DNA of 8,288 bases from contig DQTM01000223.1 of assembly GCA_015662785.1 (NCBI GenBank), positions 1-8,288 on the forward strand, in the 5' to 3' direction. Source of the stretch: Sulfurospirillum arcachonense. Its GTDB lineage: Bacteria; Campylobacterota; Campylobacteria; Campylobacterales; Sulfurospirillaceae. The notes below the pieces were generated by a model. The model searched no databases. It was not told where the DNA came from and worked only from the letters and a program-made list of their open reading frames with translations. The stretch's first letter is position 1, and each line of letters opens with the position of its first letter. Of this stretch, positions 1-6,875 are shown piece after piece. The translations under genes and the position numbers were made by a program.

Positions 1-1728
1 AAAGCTCGTATGTGGAGTATGGAAGATATATTTGATAAAGATGGTCTTGTTACTTGGGTAGAGCGAATTCATAAAAATGTAGATGGTGCAGAGTTCTTTT
101 GCGAGCCTAAGTTTGATGGTGCTAGTATGAATCTTCTTTATGATGAGGGAAAACTAGTCCAAGCCATAACAAGAGGCGATGGAAAAGTTGGTGAAGATGT
201 TACACAGAATGTCAAGACAATACACTCAGTACCATTGGAGATAAACTATTTTGAGCCAATAGAAATTCGTGGCGAAGTTGTTATAAAAATGGCTGATTTT
301 GACATTATAAACAAGCAAAGGTTAGATGATGGAGAAGCTCTTTTTGCTAATCCCAGAAATGCAGCAGCAGGAAGCCTAAGACAGCTTGATAGCTCAGTCA
401 CAGCTAAAAGAAGACTGATATTTCAACCGTGGGGCATAGGTGAAAACCAACTTACTCAAACTAAACTCTCAAAGAAGATGGATTTTATCTACTCTTTGGG
501 ATTTTTAAAACCACCTATTAGCCAAGAGTGTAAAACGATAGAAGATATAGAAGAGTTTTACAAACAAGTTTTAGCTAATCGTGATGAGATAACTATGATG
601 ATGGACGGAATGGTCATCAAAGTAGACAATGTAGAACTACAAGAAGATTTGGGTTATACAGTAAAGTACCCAAAATGGATGTGTGCCTATAAGTTTCCAG
701 CAGTTGAAAAGATAACTCGCATAAATGCTGTGACTTTTCAAGTAGGACGAACGGGCGTTATCACTCCTGTGGCTGAAGTTGAGCCAGTAGACATTGATGG
801 AGTGACAGTTGAGCGTGCAACTTTGCATAACTTTGATGAGATAAAAAGAAAAGATATAAAAATAGGTGATAGCGTTATTATCATCCGTAGTGGTGATGTG
901 ATACCTAAAATCATAAAAGTGATAATTGAGCGACGTGATGGAAGTGAAGTAGAGATACAAAGAGCACTTAAGTGTCCTACATGTAAAGGCGAACTTTTGG
1001 ATGAGGGTGCTTTGATAAAGTGTCAGAACTTGGAGTGTAGTGATAGGGTAGTAAACTCTATAACGCATTATGCTTCTAAAAAAGCTTTGCATATAGATGG
1101 CTTGGGTGACAAGATAGTAGAACAACTTCATAAAGAGGAGTTGATTAAAAGTGTAAAAGATTTATACTCTTTACATGTAGATCAACTTTTACTACTTGAG
1201 GGCTTTAAAGAGAAAAAAGCAGTTAAACTTTTAAAGGCTATAGAAACTAGCAAAGGTGTGAATTTAGATAAGTTCATATATGGTTTAGGCATTGAACACA
1301 TTGGTGAAGTGGCGGCTAAAACACTTGCTTTAGAGTATGGTTTTACTTGGGTTGATAAAAAAGCAGATGAGATAGTAGAACTTGATGGATTTGGAAGTGA
1401 AATGAGTGAGAGCTTAGAAGAGTTTTTACATGTAAACCACGAAAGTATAATCGAGCTTCAAACAATAGTAAAACCAAAAGAGTTAGAGAAGCTTGAAGTA
1501 AAAGAGTCAATATTTACTGGTAAGGTTGTAGTAGTTACTGGAAGTATGAGCGAGAGTAGAGGGGAGATTAAAAAACTTCTTGAAAAACATGGCGCTAAAG
1601 TGACTGGTAGTGTCTCTAAAAAGACTAATTACGTTATATATGGTGAAGATGCTGGAAGTAAGTATGATAAGGCTGTAAGCTTAGGTGTAGAAACCTTGAG
1701 TGAAGAAGAAATGAAGGGACAACTTTGA
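1..1728 (+). CDS. ligA: NAD-dependent DNA ligase LigA (5' end cut by window)
   Basis: Seals single-strand nicks in duplex DNA during replication and repair, using NAD+ as AMP donor. The frame is open from base 1 (Lys-Ala-Arg, then Met at base 10), so the true start lies upstream. About 575 residues are visible against a usual length near 650, so the N-terminal NAD-binding domain Ia is largely missing from the window. Numbering from Met at base 10, the adenylation motif EPKFDG carries the AMP-accepting lysine K34 (codon 109-111), and TRGDGKVGEDVT follows. An OB-fold region comes next, then a four-cysteine zinc finger (C322, C325, C338, C343), helix-hairpin-helix repeats and a C-terminal BRCT domain (about 500-572, with the VTGS and GAKVTGSVSKKTNYVI signatures). 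The stop overlaps the tlyA start as TTGA. The identification is secure; only the N-terminus is unknown. Confidence 0.98.
   Translation, partial: KARMWSMEDIFDKDGLVTWVERIHKNVDGAEFFCEPKFDGASMNLLYDEGKLVQAITRGDGKVGEDVTQNVKTIHSVPLEINYFEPIEIRGEVVIKMADFDIINKQRLDDGEALFANPRNAAAGSLRQLDSSVTAKRRLIFQPWGIGENQLTQTKLSKKMDFIYSLGFLKPPISQECKTIEDIEEFYKQVLANRDEITMMMDGMVIKVDNVELQEDLGYTVKYPKWMCAYKFPAVEKITRINAVTFQVGRTGVITPVAEVEPVDIDGVTVERATLHNFDEIKRKDIKIGDSVIIIRSGDVIPKIIKVIIERRDGSEVEIQRALKCPTCKGELLDEGALIKCQNLECSDRVVNSITHYASKKALHIDGLGDKIVEQLHKEELIKSVKDLYSLHVDQLLLLEGFKEKKAVKLLKAIETSKGVNLDKFIYGLGIEHIGEVAAKTLALEYGFTWVDKKADEIVELDGFGSEMSESLEEFLHVNHESIIELQTIVKPKELEKLEVKESIFTGKVVVVTGSMSESRGEIKKLLEKHGAKVTGSVSKKTNYVIYGEDAGSKYDKAVSLGVETLSEEEMKGQL
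1714..1719 (+). promoter_or_regulatory. Ribosome binding site deciding the TTG start of tlyA
   Basis: AAGGGA lies five bases upstream of TTG at 1725. It supports that unusual start over the ATG at 1737, and the resulting MRLDMYL matches the conserved TlyA N-terminus. The site sits inside the last codons of ligA, so tlyA translation is probably coupled to ligA. Confidence 0.7.
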
Positions 1729-2438
1729 GATTAGATATGTATTTGTTTGAGAATGAACTAGTACAGAGTAGAAACAAAGCTGGTGAGATGATAAAAAACC
1801 GTGAGGTTTTAGTTGAGGGTAAAGTTGTTACAAAAGCCTCTTTCAAGGTTAGTGAGAACTCTAATGTAACTGTTGAAGAAAAAATACAATATGTAGGACG
1901 AGCAGGAAACAAGCTAAAAGGTTTTTTACAAGGTTTTAGAGATTTACATGTAAAGGGTACTAATTGTCTTGATATAGGCAGTAGTACGGGTGGTTTTGTA
2001 CAGGTTTTACTTGAAGAGGGTGCGTTACATGTAAGTGCGGTTGATGTTGGCAGTGAACAGCTTCATATTAGCCTAAGAGATGACAAACGAATAAAACTTT
2101 ATGAACAGACTGACATAAGAGAATTCAAAAGTGATGAGAAGTTTGATTTAGTTACTTGTGATGTTTCGTTCATTGGTGTTGAGCAGATCTTAGATGACAT
2201 AAATAGACTCTCAAATGATAAAATTTTGATACTTTTTAAGCCACAATTCGAAGTAGGAGTAGGGGTAAAAAGAACATCAAAGGGTGTTGTTAAAGATGAG
2301 TTTGCTATAAAAAAAGTTAAAGATAAGTTTGTAGCAAGTTGCTTTGCCCTTGGCTGGGAGTTACTATCAACACAAGAATCCATACTGAAAGGAAAAGAGG
2401 GAAATGAAGAGACCTTCTACTGTTTTAGTAAAAGATAA
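1725..2438 (+). CDS. tlyA: TlyA-type rRNA (cytidine-2'-O)-methyltransferase
   Basis: SAM-dependent 2'-O-methyltransferase of rRNA (237 aa). The N-terminal S4 RNA-binding domain covers about residues 1-60 and starts MRLDMYL. A FtsJ-like Rossmann domain follows, with the SAM-binding motif DIGSSTGG at 83-90, DVSFIG at 146-151 and LFKPQFEVG at 170-178. By comparison with known TlyA proteins, the likely catalytic K-D-K-E tetrad is K63, D146, K172 and E229 (in GNEETF); this is a by-eye alignment. The length and lack of extensions fit the short type I form known from Campylobacter, which methylates C1920 of 23S rRNA but not 16S rRNA. The family was once named haemolysin A, and nothing here shows a haemolytic role. 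The start is TTG, overlapping the ligA stop by four bases; the 3' end overlaps ribF by 35 bases. Confidence 0.93.
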   Translation: MRLDMYLFENELVQSRNKAGEMIKNREVLVEGKVVTKASFKVSENSNVTVEEKIQYVGRAGNKLKGFLQGFRDLHVKGTNCLDIGSSTGGFVQVLLEEGALHVSAVDVGSEQLHISLRDDKRIKLYEQTDIREFKSDEKFDLVTCDVSFIGVEQILDDINRLSNDKILILFKPQFEVGVGVKRTSKGVVKDEFAIKKVKDKFVASCFALGWELLSTQESILKGKEGNEETFYCFSKR

Positions 2439-3258
2439 CATTGATACTATCGCTATTGGTAGTTTTGACGGTATCCACTTAGGGCATATGCAGCTTATAG
2501 ATAAGCTTGGTGATAACGGTGCATTGTTTGTTATAGACAAAGATCACGCGAATTTGACTCCAGGGTTAAAACGTGCAGAGTATTCAAAATACCCTTGTAT
2601 GTTTTATCACTTTTTAAAAGTAAAAGATCTTAGTGGTGAAGAGTTTATAAATTTACTTAAAAAAGAGTTTTTAAATTTAAAAAAGATTGTTGTTGGTTAT
2701 GACTTTCAGTTTGGCAAGAAACGTTCTTGCAATGCTACTGATTTGATAAAACTTTTTGATGGTGAAGTAGAAATTGTTGAAGAGTTTTTATATGATGGAG
2801 TGTCAGTACACTCTTCAGTAATAAGAGAAGCACTAATTAGCAAAGATATAAATACCGCAAATAGATTTTTTGGAAGAGAATACTCTATTATAGGTAGAGT
2901 AGTAAAAGGTCAAGGTTTAGGTAAAGAACAGCTCTATCCCACTGTAAATATTAAGACAGAAGATTACTTGTTACCTAGTGATGGTGTTTATGCTACTAGA
3001 ACAAAAATTGGAGCTTCGATATATAAATCTGTCTCTTTTTTAGGAACTAGAGTTAGTACAGATTGTAAATATTCTGTTGAAACACATATATTGGATAGTG
3101 ACATTGAAGTTGACGATGAGGTAGAGATATTTTTTGTGGATTACTTAAGAGAAAATAGAAAATTTAGTGATTTAAAAGATCTTAAAACTCAAATAACCAT
3201 AGATATAGATAGTGCAAAGAGTGCTTTAAGCGTTTGTAAGGTATATCCTCGTGGATAA
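2404..3258 (+). CDS. ribF: Bifunctional riboflavin kinase / FAD synthetase RibF
   Basis: Converts riboflavin to FMN and then FMN to FAD in the cytoplasm (284 aa). The N-terminal nucleotidyltransferase domain has GSFDGIHLGH (19-28, the HxGH-type ATP site), VGYDFQFGKKR (97-107) and SSVIREAL (137-144). The C-terminal flavokinase domain has GQGLG (169-173), PTVNI (179-183), DGVYAT (193-198) and the probable catalytic glutamate E226 in VETHIL. It is somewhat shorter than the usual 300-310 residues. The loss is around the region that in other RibF proteins carries a TFxPHP segment, which is replaced here by LFVIDKDHANLTP, a form I recall from Campylobacterota. The gene begins inside tlyA, with purine-rich AAAGGAAAAGAGGG just upstream of the ATG, and ends eight bases into cmoA, which argues for one co-transcribed unit. 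Confidence 0.95.
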   Translation: MKRPSTVLVKDNIDTIAIGSFDGIHLGHMQLIDKLGDNGALFVIDKDHANLTPGLKRAEYSKYPCMFYHFLKVKDLSGEEFINLLKKEFLNLKKIVVGYDFQFGKKRSCNATDLIKLFDGEVEIVEEFLYDGVSVHSSVIREALISKDINTANRFFGREYSIIGRVVKGQGLGKEQLYPTVNIKTEDYLLPSDGVYATRTKIGASIYKSVSFLGTRVSTDCKYSVETHILDSDIEVDDEVEIFFVDYLRENRKFSDLKDLKTQITIDIDSAKSALSVCKVYPRG

Positions 3259-3952
3259 AGTTTTTTCAAAACCAATCAAAAAACAGTTTGAGTTCGATGA
3301 AAGCGTAGCAACAGTTTTTGATGATATGTTGAAACGCTCAATTCCTTTTTATAAAGAGGTTATAGCTTTGGTTTGTGATTTGGTTGAGCTTCATTGTAAA
3401 AGTGATGCTAAGATAGTAGATCTTGGTTGTTCTACTGCTAACACACTACTTCATCTGTATAAAAAATCTCATCAGTACAATTTAATAGGCATAGACAACT
3501 CAGAAGCTATGCTAGAAAATGCAGGTAAAAAAATAACAGCTTATGGTGCAAATATAGAGCTCATTAATGGTGATATAACAAAAGAAGATTTGAGTGGTAG
3601 TGATGTTATCATAGCAAATTATATGTTGCAGTTCATACGTCCTTTAGTTCGTGATAAGTTTGTAAAAAAAATCTATGATTCTCTTGAAATTGATGGAGTC
3701 TTTATTTTTAGTGAAAAAATTATCTTTGAAGATAAAGTTTTAAACAAAGAGATGATAGACATGTATTACGAGTTTAAAAAGAAACAAGGCTACAGCGAGT
3801 TTGAAATAGCACAAAAAAGAGAAGCTTTAGAAAATGTTCTTGTGCCTTATACTGAAGAAGAGAACAAAAATATGATACTAAATGCAGGATTTAAAAGTGT
3901 AGAATCACTTTTTAAATATGGGAATTTTATAACTTTTGTAGCTAAAAAATAG
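3251..3952 (+). CDS. cmoA: Carboxy-S-adenosyl-L-methionine synthase CmoA
   Basis: Makes carboxy-SAM from SAM and prephenate. CmoB uses it to form 5-oxyacetyl-uridine (cmo5U) at the wobble position of certain tRNAs. The protein (233 aa) has a class I methyltransferase fold: DLGCSTANT (57-65), GIDNSEAML (80-88) and ANYMLQFI (122-129). The C-terminal block YSEFEIAQKREALENVLVP (181-199) closely follows the E. coli CmoA block YSELEISQKR...LENV, including the arginine (R190 here) that in E. coli CmoA contacts the carboxy-SAM carboxylate. The N-terminus DKVFSKPIKKQFEFDESVATVFDDM is also typical of the family. The start is GTG, with AAGG nine bases upstream, overlapping the ribF stop by eight bases. 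No cmoB is in the window. A plain SAM methyltransferase annotation is possible but less specific. Confidence 0.9.
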   Translation: MDKVFSKPIKKQFEFDESVATVFDDMLKRSIPFYKEVIALVCDLVELHCKSDAKIVDLGCSTANTLLHLYKKSHQYNLIGIDNSEAMLENAGKKITAYGANIELINGDITKEDLSGSDVIIANYMLQFIRPLVRDKFVKKIYDSLEIDGVFIFSEKIIFEDKVLNKEMIDMYYEFKKKQGYSEFEIAQKREALENVLVPYTEEENKNMILNAGFKSVESLFKYGNFITFVAKK

Positions 3953-4042
3953 CCATATATAATTTTATTTACATGTAGAGTTGTTTATTGTAAGATATTT
4001 TATCTCTATAATATACTAGCATTAAATGCTTAGATATTTTTC

Positions 4043-4071
4043 TTGACATTACAATTTTTTTTGCGTATAAT
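4043..4071 (+). promoter_or_regulatory. Consensus sigma-70 type promoter of the thiamin operon
   Basis: TTGACA (4043-4048) and TATAAT (4066-4071) are both perfect consensus boxes with the ideal 17-base spacer, which includes a run of T (4053-4062). The transcript should start near 4078, a few bases before the riboswitch, as expected for a riboswitch leader. There is no other sensible promoter directly upstream of cytX. The match is unusual for Campylobacterota, whose housekeeping promoters generally lack a conserved -35 box. Confidence 0.85.
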
Positions 4072-4086
4072 CTCCTTTTATAACAC

Positions 4087-4182
4087 TTAACTATGGGAGC
4101 TTGAATCATCAGGCTGAGAGTTTATCTATGGAGATAATGACCGTTTTACCTGATTTAGATAATACTAACGTAGGGAAGCTTA
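4087..4182 (+). promoter_or_regulatory. TPP riboswitch (THI-box) aptamer
   Basis: The conserved THI-box blocks appear in order: GGGAGC (4095-4100), GGCTGAGAG (4112-4120), GACCGTT (4139-4145), ACCTGAT (4148-4154), GATAATACTAACG (4158-4170) and GTAGGGAAG (4170-4178). Stems visible by eye are P2, 4093-4096 with 4141-4144; P3, 4098-4104 with 4109-4115 (seven pairs, one of them G-T, loop ATCA); an extra P3a, 4122-4127 with 4132-4137; P4, 4149-4151 with 4172-4174; and P5, 4155-4158 with 4165-4168. CTGAGA (4114-4119) is the pyrimidine-binding bulge and GTAGGGAA the pyrophosphate side. P1 pairs poorly, so the outer limits are approximate. High TPP should repress the cytX-thiM-thiE-thiD operon. No hairpin with a T run lies between the aptamer and cytX, which favours control of translation initiation. 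Confidence 0.93.
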
Positions 4183-4238
4183 TACTTGTCATTCATCACT
4201 TCTACTCTCTTTTATCTATAAAATTAACTTTAGTGTTT

Positions 4239-4243
4239 AAGGG
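4239..4243 (+). promoter_or_regulatory. Ribosome binding site of cytX, likely riboswitch target
   Basis: AAGGG sits four bases before ATG 4248 and about 55 bases after the end of the aptamer. It sets the cytX start at 4248, not at the TTG at 4101 inside the riboswitch. CTCTT at 4207-4211 can pair with it (one G-T pair), a possible sequestering helix. Confidence 0.6.
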
Positions 4244-4247
4244 TCAT

Positions 4248-5435
4248 ATGTCTTTAAATAATAAAATTCCACATTTTGTACTTTGGTTGGGAGCTGCCAT
4301 AAGTATTGCTGAGATAAGTGTCGGTGGACTACTTGCTCCATTAGGACTTGAAAAAGGTATATTTGTAATAATAATAGGACATTTAATCGGAGCTATTTTA
4401 ATGTATTTTGCAAGTATGATTGGAGGGATATCCAAATTACCCTCAATGCAATCAAGTAGAATTTCATTTGGAAAATTAGGCTCTTGGGGATTTTCTATAA
4501 TGAATATTTTACAGTTAATTGGATGGACTTCAGTTATGATAATTGCCGGAGCGACTGCTCTCAATGGTATTACAAAAGAGTTACTAAACTTTGAAATGTT
4601 TCCACTATTTGCTATACTTATTGGGTTGCTAATAATCTTTTATGTAAAAATGAAATACCAAGTTTTTATAAAAATAAATGCTATTGTAGTTTTTTCATTA
4701 TTTATTTTATGTCTAGTTTTAGCTTTTGTTATATTTAAAGATACAAATGCATTACAGTATGAATCAACGCAAACTATGTCAATATCACTAGGAATAGAAC
4801 TCTCTGTAATAATGTGCTTGTCATGGTTACCATTAATAGCAGATTACACATGTAAATCTGATAATCCAAAAGTAACTTCACTTCTGAGTGTTGGTGCGTA
4901 TTTTGTTGGTTCATCTTTCATGTATATTTTAGGATTGGGAATTGTTTTATATACAAATTCACCAGATATTTCAACTCTATTATTACATTCTGGGTTAGGT
5001 TTAGTTGCTTTGTTTATTGTTTTGATGAGTACAGTAACTACAACATACTTAGATGTTTATTCTGCAGGTGAAAGTTTTTTAAATATAACAAAAAAGTTTT
5101 CAAAAGAGTCAATTATTATAGTTGTAACCACAATTGGAACTGCACTAGCTATATTGATTCCAATGAATCAATATCAGAATTTCTTGATTATGATTGGAAG
5201 TGTATTTGCTCCAATGATTGCGATTTTAATTACTGACTTTTTTATATTAAAAAAACGTGAAATTAGGGAAACACTAGATTTAATAATACTTCCAGTTTTT
5301 ATTATTGGAGTCATTTTGTATAATCAAATGATTAGCATTGAGACATTTATAGGTTCTAGTGTTCCGGTCATAATTATCATAGGTATTCTAACTCTAATTG
5401 TAAGAAAAATAGAATCAAAAATAAAGGCAAAATAA
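4248..5435 (+). CDS. cytX: CytX, putative hydroxymethylpyrimidine permease (NCS1 family)
   Basis: Inner-membrane permease of the NCS1 (nucleobase:cation symporter) family, predicted to import HMP, the pyrimidine half of thiamin (395 aa). The protein is almost entirely hydrophobic helices, consistent with about 12 membrane segments. Family-like blocks are WLGAAISIAEISVGGLLAP (13-31), SRISFGKLGSWG (70-81), LQLIGWT (88-94) and SWLPLIADY (192-200). The frame is open upstream to a TTG at 4101, but the extra 49 residues would be encoded by the TPP aptamer. ATG 4248 has an AAGGG site and gives a normal NCS1 N-terminus. Substrate assignment to HMP rests on the riboswitch and on co-transcription with thiM, thiE and thiD, not on binding residues. 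Cytosine or another nucleobase is the alternative. The stop touches the thiM start with no gap. Confidence 0.88.
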   Translation: MSLNNKIPHFVLWLGAAISIAEISVGGLLAPLGLEKGIFVIIIGHLIGAILMYFASMIGGISKLPSMQSSRISFGKLGSWGFSIMNILQLIGWTSVMIIAGATALNGITKELLNFEMFPLFAILIGLLIIFYVKMKYQVFIKINAIVVFSLFILCLVLAFVIFKDTNALQYESTQTMSISLGIELSVIMCLSWLPLIADYTCKSDNPKVTSLLSVGAYFVGSSFMYILGLGIVLYTNSPDISTLLLHSGLGLVALFIVLMSTVTTTYLDVYSAGESFLNITKKFSKESIIIVVTTIGTALAILIPMNQYQNFLIMIGSVFAPMIAILITDFFILKKREIRETLDLIILPVFIIGVILYNQMISIETFIGSSVPVIIIIGILTLIVRKIESKIKAK

Positions 5436-6239
5436 ATGAATTTATATCAAAAGGTAAAAAGTAAAAAACCATTAGTTTACTCTATAACGAACTATGTAAC
5501 AGTAAATGATGTTGCAAACGCTATTCTTAGCGTTGGTGCTGCTCCTTTGATGGCGGACGATAAGGCAGAAGTTATCCAAATAGCCTCTTTTTCAAGTAGT
5601 CTAGTTATTAACATTGGAACACTCAACAAAAGAGTTATAAAATCAAGCATTATTGCGGGTAAAAAAGCAAATGAAGTTAACATACCTGTAATTCTTGATC
5701 CTGTTGGAGTTGGTGCTTCATCATTAAGAAATGATGCAGTTAAAAAACTTTTAAAAAAAGTAAAATTTGCTGTGATTAAAGGCAACCTTACTGAAATCAA
5801 AGCACTGTATTTACAAAAACAGACAACAAGTGGTGTTGATGTGAGTAGTAGTGATAAATTAACTACGGACAACTTAGAAGACACAGTCTCTTTACTTAAA
5901 AAAATTGCAATTGAATTAAACACAATTATTGCGGCAACTGGAGAAATTGACATTATAACAGATGGAATAAAAACCAATTTATGTTATAACGGAAATGAAA
6001 AAATGTCACTGATAACTGGAACTGGTTGTATGAGCGCAGGAATCATTGCCTCATTTTGCTCAGTCGATAAAAATTACTTAGATGCAACTACTAAAGCCAT
6101 AAGTTTGATGGGGCAAGCTGGAGATATTGCACTTGAAAAATACAGAGGTTTAGGTAGTTTTAGAGTTGATATTATGGATGCTTTAAGTAATATAACAAAT
6201 GAAGAGATTAAAGATAATGCAAACATTAAAACTCTCTAA
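5436..6239 (+). CDS. thiM: Hydroxyethylthiazole kinase ThiM
   Basis: Phosphorylates 4-methyl-5-(2-hydroxyethyl)thiazole with ATP to give the thiazole phosphate used by ThiE, a salvage reaction. At 267 aa it has the usual length. Family motifs are SITNYVTVNDVAN (16-28), GAAPLMADD (34-42), ILDPVGVGAS (86-95), VIKGNLTEI (113-121), AATGEIDIITDG (166-177) and ITGTGCMSAG (193-202); C198 is the conserved cysteine next to the anion-binding GTG. The ATG follows the cytX stop directly, with AAAGG (5423-5427) eight bases upstream. The 3' end overlaps thiE, so the two are probably translationally coupled. Confidence 0.96.
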   Translation: MNLYQKVKSKKPLVYSITNYVTVNDVANAILSVGAAPLMADDKAEVIQIASFSSSLVINIGTLNKRVIKSSIIAGKKANEVNIPVILDPVGVGASSLRNDAVKKLLKKVKFAVIKGNLTEIKALYLQKQTTSGVDVSSSDKLTTDNLEDTVSLLKKIAIELNTIIAATGEIDIITDGIKTNLCYNGNEKMSLITGTGCMSAGIIASFCSVDKNYLDATTKAISLMGQAGDIALEKYRGLGSFRVDIMDALSNITNEEIKDNANIKTL

Positions 6240-6864
6240 AGAGGAACTTCTTTTATATTTTGTAACCTCCAAAGACCCCTATTCAAATAGGGATCTTTGT
6301 TATACAACTAAAGAAGCAATTCTTGGTGGTACAACTATTGTTCAATATCGTGAAAAGAGTAAATCTTATGAAGAAATGAAAAAAGAATGTTTGTTATTAA
6401 AAGATTTATGTGATGAATATGATATCAAACTCATAATTAACGACCATGTTAATTTAGCAAAAGAAGTAGATGCCCATGGAGTACATATAGGACAAGATGA
6501 TGAAAGTTTTAAAAAAACAAGAGATGTAATTGGAATTGATAAGATTATTGGCGTAAGTGTTTTTAATGAATCTCAAGCCTTAGAAGCACAAAAACAAGGG
6601 GCAGATTACTTGGGTGTGGGAGCAATCTTTGAAACGAATTCAAAAAATGATGCAAAATATGTAACTTTGGATACACTAAAAACAATCACCCAAGAAGTAT
6701 CAATCCCTGTTGTTGCAATTGGTGGAATTACCTTAAATAACATAGAAAAATTTAAATATACAAATATTGATGGTGTTGCTTTGATTTCAGCAATTATAAA
6801 TAATAAAGATATAAAATGTAGTACAAAAGTTTTACATAAAAAAATAAACCAAATATTAAATTAG
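6217..6864 (+). CDS. thiE: Thiamin-phosphate synthase ThiE
   Basis: Joins HMP pyrophosphate to thiazole phosphate, giving thiamin monophosphate and pyrophosphate. TIM-barrel enzyme of 215 aa from the chosen start. Motifs are LYFVTS (13-18), GGTTIVQYREK (37-47), INDHVNLA (74-81), HGVHIGQDD (87-95, Mg-binding aspartates), GVSVFN (112-117), YLGVGAIFETNSKNDA (131-146) and VVAIGGIT (165-172). In GAIFETNSKND the usual PT is ET and the usual TK is SK; the lysine (K143) is kept. An ATG at 6199 would add six residues but has no binding site. ATG 6217 has GAAGAG ten bases upstream and a length matching Bacillus ThiE, so I prefer it. The gene overlaps thiM by 23 bases and carries a strong stem-loop near its 5' end. 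Confidence 0.94.
   Translation: MQTLKLSKEELLLYFVTSKDPYSNRDLCYTTKEAILGGTTIVQYREKSKSYEEMKKECLLLKDLCDEYDIKLIINDHVNLAKEVDAHGVHIGQDDESFKKTRDVIGIDKIIGVSVFNESQALEAQKQGADYLGVGAIFETNSKNDAKYVTLDTLKTITQEVSIPVVAIGGITLNNIEKFKYTNIDGVALISAIINNKDIKCSTKVLHKKINQILN
6271..6298 (+). repeat. Stem-loop inside the 5' end of thiE
   Basis: AAAGA (6271-6275) pairs with TCTTT (6294-6298), and CCCTAT (6277-6282) pairs with ATAGGG (6287-6292). There is one C-A mismatch between the two blocks and a TCAA loop. That makes 11 of 12 pairs, with three G-C pairs in the inner stem, in a region otherwise very AT-rich. No T run follows, so it does not look like an intrinsic terminator. It lies about 55-80 bases after the thiE start, over the codons for KDPYSNRDL. 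Confidence 0.6.
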
Positions 6865-6875
6865 AAGGATAATTT

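Larger units (their letters stand above)
978..3977. repeat. Dispersed palindrome TACATGTA, six copies
   Basis: Exact copies lie at 978-985, 1172-1179, 1427-1434, 1945-1952, 2026-2033 and 3970-3977. Two of them extend to the 12-base palindrome TTTACATGTAAA (1425-1436 and 1943-1954) and one to TTACATGTAA (2025-2034). The bare core ACATGT also occurs at 3759-3764 and 4848-4853. Three copies of the 8-mer are in ligA, two in tlyA and one in the gap after cmoA; none is in the thiamin genes or the minus-strand pair. A base-composition estimate predicts roughly 0.3 copies in a window of this size. The span given only brackets the copies. Confidence 0.6.

Noticed and set aside
2668..2683. Palindrome TTTTTAAATTTAAAAA inside ribF
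   Set aside because: Low-complexity A/T sequence encoding ordinary Lys, Phe and Leu codons; expected by chance.
3993..4005. Inverted repeat AGATA-TTT-TATCT after cmoA, as terminator or operator
   Set aside because: Only five A-T-rich pairs with no T run after it; too weak to call in sequence of this composition.
4007..4017. Second possible -10 boxes TATAAT (4007) and TATACT (4012) upstream of the main promoter
   Set aside because: No -35 box at a sensible distance; AT-rich spacer makes such matches likely by chance, and the 4043-4071 promoter is far better.
4082..4237. Long-range pairing of AACACT (4082-4087) with AGTGTT (4232-4237) enclosing the riboswitch
   Set aside because: Six pairs at 150 bases distance, not extended on either side; plausible by chance and not part of the known TPP fold.
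4101..4247. N-terminal extension of cytX starting at TTG 4101
   Set aside because: It is encoded by the TPP aptamer, has no binding site and no NCS1-like sequence; ATG 4248 is better supported.
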